Assembly (NCBI GenBank): GCA_947503275.1
Contig: CANNCZ010000002.1
Coordinates: 372,001 to 436,000, forward strand
Direction of reading: 5' to 3'
Length of the DNA stretch: 64,000 nucleotides
Source: an uncultured Erythrobacter sp.
GTDB taxonomy: Bacteria > Pseudomonadota > Alphaproteobacteria > Sphingomonadales > Sphingomonadaceae
Shown here in pieces: positions 28,513-38,176 of the stretch. A program made the position numbers and the translations under genes. Within the stretch, counting starts at the first letter, position 1; every line of letters starts with the position of its first letter. The notes under the pieces were generated by a model. It worked only from the letters and a program-made list of their open reading frames with translations, was not told the DNA's origin and searched no databases.

Positions 28513-29171
28513 ATACCATGCCAACTGATGAATTCCGCACGGCCTATCACGACCATGTACGAAACGATGTGGTCCCTCATGTTCCAAAATGCGGCGGCAA
28601 ACTGCTCGATTTTGGTGGCGGAATCGGTGCGACAGCTGCGCATTTACGAGCAGCAGGTAATGTTAAAACCGTCGGTGTCGCCGATCTGGTGGACAACACT
28701 GCGTCGCCAACGGATTTGGATTTTTCCTATCAGGCCAACTTGGAAGAAGAAGGCCTGATCCAGCAGATCGTTGCAGAACAAGGCAAGTTTCAAGTGATCC
28801 TTGCGCTCGATATACTCGAACATTTGCTAGATCCTTGGACCACTGCCAGACGGCTTGCCGACGCTTTGGATGATGGCGGCTATTTGGTGGTTAGCTTGCC
28901 CAATATTCGTAACTACAAAGCGCTCGCGCCGCTGCTTTTGCGGAATCGCTGGGATTATCAGGACGCAGGAATCCTTGATCGCACGCATTTGCGCTTCTTT
29001 GTCGAATCAACCGCGCGCGATCTTGTTCAACAAACCGGGCTCAGCATTCAAAAAGTGGCACCATCACCCTCTGGCGGGCGTAAGGTCGCGCTGTTTCGCT
29101 CGCTCACTCTTGGGCTGTTGAACAGCTTCACTGACAGACAATATGTTATCGTTGCCCAAAAACAGGGTTAG
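28509..29171 (+). CDS. Class I SAM-dependent methyltransferase
   Basis: 220 residues. Motif I is KLLDFGGGIGATAAHLRAAG (about residues 27-46); LALDILEHLLDPW corresponds to motif IV, and GGYLVVSLPNIRNYK to the post-motif region. This arrangement is the Methyltransf_11/23-like one common in O-antigen clusters. It likely O-methylates a sugar. Its TAG stop overlaps the stop of the convergent acetyltransferase gene. Confidence 0.86.
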   Translation: MNTMPTDEFRTAYHDHVRNDVVPHVPKCGGKLLDFGGGIGATAAHLRAAGNVKTVGVADLVDNTASPTDLDFSYQANLEEEGLIQQIVAEQGKFQVILALDILEHLLDPWTTARRLADALDDGGYLVVSLPNIRNYKALAPLLLRNRWDYQDAGILDRTHLRFFVESTARDLVQQTGLSIQKVAPSPSGGRKVALFRSLTLGLLNSFTDRQYVIVAQKQG

Positions 29172-29767
29172 AGTTCACCTGACTCAGCCGCTCTAAGAAA
29201 CTCGCCGATATCGGTTTGGAGCATAAGCGGCACTGCTTTACGAACGCGTGCATCGGCCCAATCCCACCATTGCAGCGCAATCAGTCGGTCAATGATCTCT
29301 TTGGAGAACCGTGACTTGATCAGTTTCGCCGGCTGTCCACCCACGATCGAATAGGGTGCCACGTCCTTGTTGACGAGCGCCCTTGCAGCGATCACGGCCC
29401 CATCGCCAATCGTGACACCCGACATGATCATCGCCTCGCGACCAACCCAAACGTCGTTGCCAATTTGGATGTCTCCTTTTGACGCAGGATGCCCCTCGAT
29501 ATGGGCGAATTCAGGGTCGATGTCGGAAAATGGATAAGTCGTCACCCAGTCCAACCGATGACCACCGCCCAGCATCAGCTTCACATCCGCTGCAAATGAG
29601 CAATACTTCCCAACCGTAAAAGTCGTGTCATCGCCAAAACCGATGACTTGCAGCCCACCATAACTATGCGCGCCAATGTCAGCGTCAGGATACGCATCTT
29701 TCAGAAAGCGCGGCGGCGCTTTGCCCAACAGTTTCCCTTTGGCGCGCCGGATAATTGAATTTGCCAT
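29168..29767 (-). CDS. CatB-like (xenobiotic acyltransferase type) O-acetyltransferase
   Basis: 199 residues with hexapeptide repeats and the family landmarks GHRLDWVTTYPFS, then DIQIGNDVWVGREAMIMSGVTIGDGAVIAARALVNKDVAPYSIVGGQPAKLIKSRF. The histidine of GHRLDW corresponds to the catalytic base of this group. In a polysaccharide locus it most likely acetylates a sugar hydroxyl; chloramphenicol-type activity is less likely by context. It is followed upstream on the same strand by the flippase gene. Confidence 0.87.
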   Translation of the reverse strand: MANSIIRRAKGKLLGKAPPRFLKDAYPDADIGAHSYGGLQVIGFGDDTTFTVGKYCSFAADVKLMLGGGHRLDWVTTYPFSDIDPEFAHIEGHPASKGDIQIGNDVWVGREAMIMSGVTIGDGAVIAARALVNKDVAPYSIVGGQPAKLIKSRFSKEIIDRLIALQWWDWADARVRKAVPLMLQTDIGEFLRAAESGEL

Positions 29768-29779
29768 AGAACGCGATTG

Positions 29780-31246
29780 CTAGACGTAACGCAGGTGCCT
29801 GCCAACAAAGGAAGGCATGAACTGATTGCTCATCTCCTCCAACTCACGAGGTATACGGTGCGCCAGCAGAGCGATAAAAGCGATTGTCACCCCGCTTCCA
29901 ATCGCCCACCATTCTAGCGAGAATGGCTGAGACAAAAGGTTTACCGCTACTCCCGACCCCACCAGCATCCCGCATAATGCGAGCATTGGCGGCATTGAAA
30001 ACGCACCAGAGGAGAAACGGTGTAGCAGTGCAAAATCCACTGCAGTGCGGACAGAAAACACGATTGCAGCACCGATCAACCCAAAGCTGGTGATGACCCA
30101 GTACATAGCTCCGACGTAAAACGGCAATTGCGCCAGCAGCACGAGAGTCACAACATGCGGACGCCCAGCTGCCTGCAAACGGCTGTATGGGATGATCCCG
30201 AACGCATTCGCCCAATAGCCAAGCAACAGGACGATAGCGATAGGTCCCGCTTGGTCGGCAATGTCCTTTCCTATCCAAAGGGTTAGAAATGGCCGGATCA
30301 GAAAAATCGCAGCGATGATGACTGGCGTCACGATCAAATTGACCACCAGCATGGAACGCTTTGCGAGGTAACCCGCACGCTCTGCACTGGCCTCAGCCAT
30401 CCGGGGAAACAACGCCATCGCGATAGCCCGCGGCAAGATGGAAATGCGCTGCACAATCTCAAAAGGCACTGTGTAGATCGTAACTGCAATCGCAGAAATT
30501 AAGGCCCCAATAAAGAACCTGTCGATCACCACCAAAAGTGGACTGATGATTGAAACGACTGTCACCCAGCCGCCAAATTTGAGCAGTGCGATCCACTCGC
30601 TTTGGTCAATTGTGGGCAAGGTCCGCTTGAGCAAATGCGCATGCGTGCGATGCAGAAATATCCCGAGGCCAATCGCCCGCGCAATGATGGCCGCGATGAT
30701 CAACCCAACTAATTGCGGACCGACTAAATAGGCAATGGCGAGCGGGAACAGCTGAAACAGGCTCGCACCGGCGACGGTGGACATATTCACGTCGAGGAAT
30801 TTTTTTCGTCCCTGCAAAGCGCCTGATGCCACGCCAGTAAGAGTAGCAATAGGCACTGCCATCGCCAGCCAAGGCACTGCACCAAGCGCTTCGTCAATCA
30901 ACGTAGGATCAGCCTGAAACTGATGACGAAAGAAGTAATTGGCCCCAAAATAGAGCAGAACGCCACCGACAATGCCGATGCCGATATTGACCAAAGCCGC
31001 CGTCCAAAAAACTCGAGCGCGGTGTTCGTCACTGCTATCATGCAAAGCCGCAATTCGCTGTGCGGTGGCTCTTCCAAGGCCTAAATCGAATAGGCCGAAA
31101 TAACCAAGGATGAGCCAAGCAATAGCGAGCGCACCATAGCGCTCAATCCCCACTGCTTCGATGTAAAATGGGATTGTGAGCAGCGCGAGCGCAAGCGGTG
31201 CTACTGATCCCGCGATATTGTAGAGGCTATCTCTGCCGATGCTCAT
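29780..31246 (-). CDS. Wzx-like oligosaccharide flippase
   Basis: 488 residues with about 12-14 hydrophobic segments spread over its length. It begins MSIGRDSLYNIAGSVAPLALALLTIPFYIEAVG, the usual opening of MATE/MVF-superfamily polysaccharide flippases, followed by YFGLFDLGLGRATAQRIA. It translocates undecaprenyl-linked repeat units to the periplasm. It lies between the acetyltransferase gene and a Wzy/WaaL-like gene on the same strand. Confidence 0.9.
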   Translation of the reverse strand: MSIGRDSLYNIAGSVAPLALALLTIPFYIEAVGIERYGALAIAWLILGYFGLFDLGLGRATAQRIAALHDSSDEHRARVFWTAALVNIGIGIVGGVLLYFGANYFFRHQFQADPTLIDEALGAVPWLAMAVPIATLTGVASGALQGRKKFLDVNMSTVAGASLFQLFPLAIAYLVGPQLVGLIIAAIIARAIGLGIFLHRTHAHLLKRTLPTIDQSEWIALLKFGGWVTVVSIISPLLVVIDRFFIGALISAIAVTIYTVPFEIVQRISILPRAIAMALFPRMAEASAERAGYLAKRSMLVVNLIVTPVIIAAIFLIRPFLTLWIGKDIADQAGPIAIVLLLGYWANAFGIIPYSRLQAAGRPHVVTLVLLAQLPFYVGAMYWVITSFGLIGAAIVFSVRTAVDFALLHRFSSGAFSMPPMLALCGMLVGSGVAVNLLSQPFSLEWWAIGSGVTIAFIALLAHRIPRELEEMSNQFMPSFVGRHLRYV

Positions 31247-31259
31247 GGCATTCCGAGCG

Positions 31260-32660
31260 TCAGGGACGTTTGACTATGCGCTGAGGCTGTGGACCACGTT
31301 CCAGCATATGCATTGGCACAGCGACGCGAACCTTTGCCCCCTGCCGCGCAACGGGTGCCTTCGCCAGTGACAACGCAATCGCGAACATCATGTAAAACCA
31401 ATAAATCGCGCCGCCGAAAAACGCGACCGAGAAGCCCAGCAAGATAATCGAGAACAAGGCAATGGCGAGCCCCACTCGCAGACGGCGCTCGTCTTCTGGA
31501 ACTCTCGCAGATGAAGCTGAAAGCAAAACCACACCAGCGATAGCGACTGCAAGTGTAGAAAGTGCCGGTATCAATCCGTGCCGCATGGCGAGCAGAAGCC
31601 AATGATTGTCGACGCTCGCAGTAAGCATCCAGACCGGGCGCTCATACTCTGAAAAACCGATGCCGAACCAGGGATGCTTTTCGACCGATCGTGTACCGTA
31701 TTCCCAGATAATGCGCCGAAACGCAGACGTCTGAGGGTTGAGCGTAAAACTGGAGAAAAAGACGATTACGCCGCGGTCCGTCATAAAGTGCAGAACCAGC
31801 AACATGAGGCCGAAAATCGGTAGGATAATCCTCCAAGAAATAAACTCAAGGATGCGCTGAAGCCAATCGATCGTCATCAGCAAAATGCCAATAATTAACG
31901 CCAGAAAGGCCGCTGAACTCGCCGAAAAGACGGCGAAGAAGGACGCTCCAAGACCGATGAAGAGCGGCCATTTGCGAATGCCCGACATAAAATACAGGGG
32001 CAGAAAGCCCGCCAGAAGGATGCCAGCCAAGATCGGATGGGGGAACGGCCCCGTTGCGCGTAAAATACCTAGTCTTCGGTCAATAAAGACCTCGCGAAGG
32101 CCAACGGCATTGCCGCCTTCATATGCGGAAAGATTCCCGAAAACAGATGCCGCAGCCGGCCTTATTAGGGGTCGAGCCGCCATCACTTCCATCAAGAGTG
32201 TCGCGCCTGCGAGGAAAAGACCGGGAGCGACAAATATAAGGAACCGCCGAAAATCATTCGAATCTCGAAAGCACAATCGTCCGGTCAGAAATGGTATCAC
32301 GACATCGAAAGCAAGAATGCCGCCCCGCCTCAATCCAACCCCAGGCCCGTAGAAGACCATAAAGGCCAAAACCATCCAAAAGACCCCAAATAGGAACAGT
32401 GCATCCCACAAGGTCCAGGCCGTTTGACGTTGCATCAAGCGGTGGAAAATCCATGGCAAGATTACGAATGCGGCCAAGCGAGTTGGGTAGAGATTTTGTT
32501 CGGCCAAGCTAATCCGGATCTCGGATGGTAGCAGGACCGAATAGAACAAGATCACCGCGGGCAAGATGACTTTCAGCGCACTCGTATTAGGTTGCGCCTG
32601 TGCCGGTACAGCAATCCGGTGAGGACCTCTCACTGGTCTTTGAGCGGGTGATGTCGCCAT
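31260..32660 (-). CDS. O-antigen polymerase/ligase-like membrane protein
   Basis: 466 residues from the ATG at 32660; the frame is open 43 codons further but that stretch looks non-coding. About 11 membrane segments are visible. The periplasmic loop region with RIIWEYGTRSVEKHPWFGIGFSEY near residues 315-335 matches the Wzy_C pattern of O-antigen ligases and polymerases. Its place beside Wzx favours a polymerase. The C-terminal 30 residues are basic and cytoplasmic. It diverges from the spike-base gene. Confidence 0.82.
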   Translation of the reverse strand: MATSPAQRPVRGPHRIAVPAQAQPNTSALKVILPAVILFYSVLLPSEIRISLAEQNLYPTRLAAFVILPWIFHRLMQRQTAWTLWDALFLFGVFWMVLAFMVFYGPGVGLRRGGILAFDVVIPFLTGRLCFRDSNDFRRFLIFVAPGLFLAGATLLMEVMAARPLIRPAAASVFGNLSAYEGGNAVGLREVFIDRRLGILRATGPFPHPILAGILLAGFLPLYFMSGIRKWPLFIGLGASFFAVFSASSAAFLALIIGILLMTIDWLQRILEFISWRIILPIFGLMLLVLHFMTDRGVIVFFSSFTLNPQTSAFRRIIWEYGTRSVEKHPWFGIGFSEYERPVWMLTASVDNHWLLLAMRHGLIPALSTLAVAIAGVVLLSASSARVPEDERRLRVGLAIALFSIILLGFSVAFFGGAIYWFYMMFAIALSLAKAPVARQGAKVRVAVPMHMLERGPQPQRIVKRP

Positions 32661-32765
32661 AGCAGCGGTATAGGGGCATCGAACAGCCGTGCAAGACCTA
32701 GGCGATATGGGGGTCCAATTTCGACAGGGAGCTAAAACCATTTTCCTACTCAATTGAATCAAAAT

Positions 32766-32779
32766 ACATGAGTTCATGT
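32766..32779. promoter_or_regulatory. Inverted repeat upstream of the spike module
   Basis: ACATGA-GT-TCATGT is a perfect 6-bp inverted repeat with a 2-base centre. It lies in the AT-richer 144-bp region between the divergent polymerase-like gene and the spike-base gene, 26 bp before the spike-base start. It could be an operator controlling the module; nothing else supports it. Confidence 0.35.
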
Positions 32780-32804
32780 TTTGTTCCATTAAAAGGATGT
32801 CCTC

Positions 32805-33074
32805 TTGTTCGAAGACCCATTCGAAAACAGCGCCAATAGTCTGATTGCCCCCTCTTCTGATTGTTTTGCAATCACTCCAAACGATTTGCAGGATCTCACT
32901 AAAGCGACGAAAGCGATCTATATCGGCTCTGGCGGCGATCTCACGGTTCGTCCCGTCGGCTCAAACGCTGATGTGACTTTTCGCAATGTCATCGGCGGCA
33001 GCATCCTTGATGTTCGAGTTCGAGCGGTACGCGAGACCGGCACCACTTCGTTCGATATCGTCGGTTTGGTCTGA
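32805..33074 (+). CDS. GTA-type head-spike base protein (GhsA/RCAP_rcc01079-like)
   Basis: 89 residues from a TTG eight bases after AAAGGA; no ATG or GTG is available in frame. The sequence ITPNDLQDL, AIYIGSGGDLTVRPVG, ADVTFRNVIGGSILDVRVRAV and TGTTSFDIVGLV matches, by my recognition, the small spike-base proteins typified by Rhodobacter capsulatus rcc01079 (GhsA), which seats the capsule-binding head spike of the gene transfer agent RcGTA. The stop overlaps the start of the giant spike-like gene (TGATG), the same small-then-large order. No capsid, portal or terminase gene is in the window. The alternative is a domesticated adhesin base. Confidence 0.7.
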   Translation: MFEDPFENSANSLIAPSSDCFAITPNDLQDLTKATKAIYIGSGGDLTVRPVGSNADVTFRNVIGGSILDVRVRAVRETGTTSFDIVGLV

Positions 33075-36000
33075 TGGGGCGGCGCGGACTTGGGCATGGA
33101 ATTGCCCGGAAAAGACCTCAGTTTCTTGGTGCACTTGGCAACACCCGTGCGATTGCAAGACTCTTGCCTGGCCTGCTTTGGGATGGAACCGAAGGGACCG
33201 GCTTTGCCACGATCCCTGTCGATCCCGAACGCCAAACCGCCAAGCCCGCGCTGCGCCTACTTGAACCTCCAAACCAACACTTCACGAACAGTCTGATCGT
33301 CGGTGCGTTGGCCTTTGCGAACAACGGCGGCACGCTGATCGACGGCATTCAAAAAGTGCGGTTCCATTTTGAAGGCAACGCGATTGACGTGTTTGGTCCC
33401 TCGACCCGTACATTGCGGCGCGCGGATGGCTCTGATTACCAATGCCTTGGCTATTGGGTGGAATTGCGCAAACCGTTGCACGAAAGCGGACCCGGGCAAC
33501 TTTACATCGAAGCGTTCCCCACCGATCCGACGATGCAGAACCGGATAATAGGCCCCTACCGCTTCTCACCCGTTGTTCAATTGCACGACTATGATCTCAC
33601 CGTCACACCATCGCAGCCCGTTTCGTCCACCAACTTTCATGAGGTCAACGACGCACTCGACTTCCTGAAAGTCGAAGAAGCGGACAATCCGCGCATTCAC
33701 ATCACTGAACCGCATCCCGACGGATTTTACGGTTTGCCGATATCGGGCGGCACCTATGCTGGAGGGCGAGGGCGTTGCCTGATTCAAGCCACCACGCCTG
33801 TGACCTTTGGAAATCCGGAATACACGACCGATGCCGCAGCGACGATGCGGCCGCGCTATGATGGGCTGCATTTCTATGGCGGTAACATCACATTCGATAT
33901 GCGTTATGTCTCGCAAATCGTTGATGAAAAGTTGGGCGAGTTACCTTGGTTTGATGGGGTCAATTTCACCATTTCGGGCGCTGGTCGCGGCGAATATTGG
34001 CGCGATGGCACAAGGCCTCTTCCATGGATCGCTCGCAATGGTGCCTGGTGGACGGAGTGCTCCTTTGACAATGTGAAAGAGCCGGTGATTTTTTCGCCAC
34101 TCGCTCGCGGTTGCATCATGGAAGAAGGTTACGGCGATGTCGCAACGGACGCATTATGCGTTGTTGGCAATCGCATCAACGATTGGACAAGCGCACCTGT
34201 GTGGCAAGAAAATGCTGATGCGATCACGATCTCCGGTCCGGCTAACTCTACCATCTCAATCGCAGGCGGGAACGACACCAATGGTCGGGTGATCACTGCG
34301 GATGTTAGCGGCTCATCGGTTGGCACATTTACGGTCGGATCGGGTGAAACCTACTTCACTGGTGCAATTGGTGATGGTTACACCATTCAAGACGTGGCTG
34401 ATTGGATCAATGGCCTTGCCGGCTGGAACGCAGTTGTGATCGACAACACACGCCGAGCATCCGCTCTGTCATTGGCAGGGCAAAAAGGGGCTGCCGTCAC
34501 CGATATCGACACTTCGATTGGGGCAACATTCGTAACCTATTTCGATCTGCACACCGATTGGTATTCGCAAAACCAAGCCGGGCCAGACGAAAACGTCATT
34601 TCATTCGGGAATGTGACATCTGGTTTCAAAGGACAAAGCATCTTTGTCACCGCCGACAAAGGCGCAAAGGATTTCTTCTTCGTCAACGATGCGTTTGACA
34701 ATGAACCCGACCTCAACCTCAGCCAGCTCGAAGGCCCGCATAGTCACGTCGTCATTGCGCATGTGTCTTCAACCACCCAAAACCTTTTGTTGAGGGTGCA
34801 AACAGACTACAATCCTGACAACTATTGCTTGATCGCCAACAACGCGTTTTCTGCGATCACTTGGTCATCTGTCGGGACACCTGATCCTGATCTTACCATC
34901 GCTAACAACGTGTTGGATGGTTCATCAACTATCCCGCAATTTTCAACTGGCACAACCATTGCTGGCACGCCGCAAACCAAGTTTGCAAGCGCCGCAACCG
35001 GTGATTTTACCGCGGCTGGCGATTTGCTTAACAACGCTAAAGTCTCCGCCTTTGAATTTGATGGCCAAGGACGTCCGCGTGGCGCAGTAGAGCCCGCTGG
35101 TGCGTTGGGTCTTGGCGTTGCTGAAGCACGTGAGTATCCCTCGTCTGCGGCCGTGATACCCACGCCTCCCCCTATTCAGGACAGCTTGAAGTTCGCATCC
35201 GTGCGCTTCCCGCCGGAGAATGGAGAGAACGCATCGAGTGTGAATGGGGGCCTTGCGATCCGTGACTCAAATGCACTGCTCGAGCGCACTAACCCGGGAG
35301 ACACACCGCTGCTCGCAGCCGAAGGTTCGCTTGCGGTGCTGTGGAAGGTGCCGCGCGACATCTACAATGGCCTCAAACGTTCGCCGATTATCCTGGGGAC
35401 CGACCGAAGCGCAGCGAGCCTTACAGCGGCCAATCAACTCCGCCTCTCTTATGTGAGCGGCGCTGACAATTCGAATGAAGCCAATGTCGGGAAATTCCGA
35501 CTCTTCCTTCAAGGCGATCCAGCCAATGGCAGCTTGGACATCTATTCGGCTAACGTGCCTCAGAGCTTTTCTGATTGGCTGATCGTTGCGCCGCGAGTTT
35601 CCAGCGGCTCGATAACTCTCGACGTGTTTGATCTAAGCAGCGGTACGAAGCTTGCTGGACCAAGCACCGCTCTTCCCGCTTTTTGGGCAGGTCTCTCCGC
35701 ATTTGCTCGCGATCTTGGTCTAGGAATTTTCAGGCCCGATCAGTTTCCTCAAGACCATACCGATCTGTTCGGAAACACAGGATATGCTCGCGGTGAATGC
35801 GCGGGACTCTTATTCCTTGAAAGCAGCGGCTCTGACACTGAGTGGGAGAGCTTTTCTCAAGGTGGTGACCCTTTGACCATTTGGCCCCAAGCGGTGCGGG
35901 CATGGTTCCCGTTGACCGATGGAGAGTCACTTGACCTTGCCCCACGAAGCAATCTGACCGCAGCGGTCGCGTATTCATCCGATCTTTTGCAAGTGGGCAC

Positions 36001-38152
36001 CCTGCTGCCTGGATCCACCGCGAGAGCGCAGACGCAAGCGAAGTTCCTGCAAGTGAATGAGATGCCCGACCCTGCACTTGTGCCTGTCTATCAGGCGACA
36101 ATGCGCGGTGATTTGCGTGTCACCTTGAGCATGGCAGGCCAAGTCTCAGGCGCGATGATCGAAGCTCAATTCCTCGATCATACCGGGCTGGTTCATGTGG
36201 ATTGGACACCGGTAGGCAACGCTGTCGCCAATGGCGAGGTCACAATTTCCGCCAATCTCGAACCGCGAATATATCGCGCTCGGTTCCGCATCGTGGGTAG
36301 CGACCAATGCGAGGTGAATTCAGACATAGTCGTGGGACCCGGCATACTCGTAAACGGTCAAAGTCAGTGCGACTTTACCTTTGGCCTTGGCCTCAATGAG
36401 CTCGACAATGCCTCGTCAGCTCTAACATTTGATCCGGGACTTGGTGAGCGAGCTTTTGTTGCAGCGCGCAGGCGAGTTGCAACCGCTGCCTTGCAAAGAC
36501 CGTCGATCTACCGAGCGGCGGAAAAACCGGGAACAATCGGCGACGGTTTTCTCGCGGCGGCCAACACATTGGCCGCTAGCATCCCAACGCATTGGCCAAT
36601 CATCTTGATCGAAACATCGGTAAGCGGCACGACGATTGCTGATACGCTTGCTGATGCTGCATCACCAACGTCTACATCGCCTGACAATCGCGATATGGCT
36701 GATATCTATTCCATCACCGACCTATTAATGGGCCGGGATACTCAGGATCGTGCGGTTATCACCTGTTGGACTCAATTCTGGCACTCAAGCGGTTCAATCA
36801 CGGACTATGCGCAAGAATTTTTGCCGCCACTGCTTGATGGCACACCAACCTCGAAAGTCCCTGTCATTGATGAATACCCTTATTCGGGCACTTCGATCCA
36901 CCCGGCCTTTCCATTCGTGCACCTGGAACCAAACCGCAATATCAGCGCCACCGCCACAAGCGATCCTGCAACGGGCGAAGACGTTAGGCGAGAGCACCTG
37001 ACACGTCAGAATTTGCGCGATAACGAAGCAGCCTATGCCTACACGCTCGGTGCGCCAAGTGATGTGCACCGGCTAGCGCAGAACGTTTTCACCCACCCTG
37101 ACATGGGAGAGCCTTATGGTTCTGCCTTTGTAGCCCAACTTGCGATGCAATCGGTGAAACCGGTACTTGGCCTCGCCGGAGGATATTCGGGGCCTGTCGC
37201 AGCCTCGAACGCCGCGTTTGTCGACACTGATAACCAGGCGATTGACATCACTTTTACAGGCCCCGGTGGTTTCGCATTGGGCGTCTTGAATGGCGGAGCA
37301 GTCAGCGGCTTTGAAGTCGGTAACAATGCCCAAGGCTTTTCTGCCGCAATCATTGCTGGTGACACTGTCCGTCTCATCAAAGATAGTGGGGCGTGGAATA
37401 GTGATATTGAGGTTGAACTAAAACCGGGCGGCCCAGGTGACTATGGCGCTAGCCACGATGAAGAAGCCTATATCAATGGCGCCTTGATCAACACGGCTGA
37501 TGGTTGCCTCGTTCGCGGAAGCGGCGTTGCTCTAGTGGCAAGTGGAGGTGGAGCTACCGGTCCTGCCCCAGGCAGTGATCCTGAAAGTGAACTGATTGCA
37601 GCAATGGATGCAGCCGGCGGTCAAAACGCGTACCATGACTACACCATCGCCGGTGGTACGCCTTGGAATTCACTTGATCGCACCGCCAACGGCAATGATC
37701 ACACCCAATCGATCGGTTTCCGTTCTCCCGGCAGCAATGGTGAATTTGACGGCACCACAGCGGCTCTCCAATCAATTAATGGCGGAACTTTCACTGTCAC
37801 CTTGGCCTTCACAAAGAATGATGCCAGCACCCGCGGCTTCTTTGTCGCCATATCCAACAATCCCGGCATACAATATCTGCAAGGGAGCAACATCCCGCCG
37901 GTCTATGCGACCAAAGTCAACGGAGTTGCTATCAGCACAGAGGACGCGTTTTACACCGCGCTCCATCAGGCCGGACAGGTCGTGATTGAGATTACCGGGA
38001 TTGATCGTACCAGCGACACTATCCTAACAGTCGGACGCAACTCTGCGTCGGCGCAGGGCACGATACCTAAAGTCGCCGTGATCGATGAGATCGCGATTGG
38101 CCCAGACCTCGCACAAGCCCGAGCTAACGCGATCGCAGCTGTGGTGACGTAA
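33074..38152 (+). CDS. 1692-residue spike-like protein with beta-helix, lectin-like and putative SASA/SGNH esterase regions
   Basis: No signal peptide is visible. Residues 1-200 include HDYDLTVTPSQPV, a likely particle-proximal domain. Residues about 220-690 are glycine- and asparagine-rich short strands, consistent with a right-handed beta-helix such as phage tailspikes have. Residues about 700-930 look like a concanavalin/LamG-type beta-sandwich. Near 1090, ILVNGQSQCDF resembles the GQS nucleophile block of sialate-acetylesterase-like (SASA) SGNH hydrolases (Ser1097), and SDVHRL (Asp1330, His1332) resembles the closing DxH block. Residues about 1505-1692 again look LamG-like. It overlaps the spike-base gene. 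By analogy with GhsB it should bind, and perhaps deacetylate, the surface polysaccharide made by the flanking genes. Domain boundaries are estimates by eye. Confidence 0.65.
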   Translation: MGRRGLGHGIARKRPQFLGALGNTRAIARLLPGLLWDGTEGTGFATIPVDPERQTAKPALRLLEPPNQHFTNSLIVGALAFANNGGTLIDGIQKVRFHFEGNAIDVFGPSTRTLRRADGSDYQCLGYWVELRKPLHESGPGQLYIEAFPTDPTMQNRIIGPYRFSPVVQLHDYDLTVTPSQPVSSTNFHEVNDALDFLKVEEADNPRIHITEPHPDGFYGLPISGGTYAGGRGRCLIQATTPVTFGNPEYTTDAAATMRPRYDGLHFYGGNITFDMRYVSQIVDEKLGELPWFDGVNFTISGAGRGEYWRDGTRPLPWIARNGAWWTECSFDNVKEPVIFSPLARGCIMEEGYGDVATDALCVVGNRINDWTSAPVWQENADAITISGPANSTISIAGGNDTNGRVITADVSGSSVGTFTVGSGETYFTGAIGDGYTIQDVADWINGLAGWNAVVIDNTRRASALSLAGQKGAAVTDIDTSIGATFVTYFDLHTDWYSQNQAGPDENVISFGNVTSGFKGQSIFVTADKGAKDFFFVNDAFDNEPDLNLSQLEGPHSHVVIAHVSSTTQNLLLRVQTDYNPDNYCLIANNAFSAITWSSVGTPDPDLTIANNVLDGSSTIPQFSTGTTIAGTPQTKFASAATGDFTAAGDLLNNAKVSAFEFDGQGRPRGAVEPAGALGLGVAEAREYPSSAAVIPTPPPIQDSLKFASVRFPPENGENASSVNGGLAIRDSNALLERTNPGDTPLLAAEGSLAVLWKVPRDIYNGLKRSPIILGTDRSAASLTAANQLRLSYVSGADNSNEANVGKFRLFLQGDPANGSLDIYSANVPQSFSDWLIVAPRVSSGSITLDVFDLSSGTKLAGPSTALPAFWAGLSAFARDLGLGIFRPDQFPQDHTDLFGNTGYARGECAGLLFLESSGSDTEWESFSQGGDPLTIWPQAVRAWFPLTDGESLDLAPRSNLTAAVAYSSDLLQVGTLLPGSTARAQTQAKFLQVNEMPDPALVPVYQATMRGDLRVTLSMAGQVSGAMIEAQFLDHTGLVHVDWTPVGNAVANGEVTISANLEPRIYRARFRIVGSDQCEVNSDIVVGPGILVNGQSQCDFTFGLGLNELDNASSALTFDPGLGERAFVAARRRVATAALQRPSIYRAAEKPGTIGDGFLAAANTLAASIPTHWPIILIETSVSGTTIADTLADAASPTSTSPDNRDMADIYSITDLLMGRDTQDRAVITCWTQFWHSSGSITDYAQEFLPPLLDGTPTSKVPVIDEYPYSGTSIHPAFPFVHLEPNRNISATATSDPATGEDVRREHLTRQNLRDNEAAYAYTLGAPSDVHRLAQNVFTHPDMGEPYGSAFVAQLAMQSVKPVLGLAGGYSGPVAASNAAFVDTDNQAIDITFTGPGGFALGVLNGGAVSGFEVGNNAQGFSAAIIAGDTVRLIKDSGAWNSDIEVELKPGGPGDYGASHDEEAYINGALINTADGCLVRGSGVALVASGGGATGPAPGSDPESELIAAMDAAGGQNAYHDYTIAGGTPWNSLDRTANGNDHTQSIGFRSPGSNGEFDGTTAALQSINGGTFTVTLAFTKNDASTRGFFVAISNNPGIQYLQGSNIPPVYATKVNGVAISTEDAFYTALHQAGQVVIEITGIDRTSDTILTVGRNSASAQGTIPKVAVIDEIAIGPDLAQARANAIAAVVT

Positions 38153-38176
38153 CACTGAGGCGGTCGTTGCGACGCA

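Noticed and set aside
32805..38152. Prophage or complete gene transfer agent cluster
   Set aside because: No terminase, portal, capsid, tail or lysis gene is present in the window; only the two spike-like genes are.
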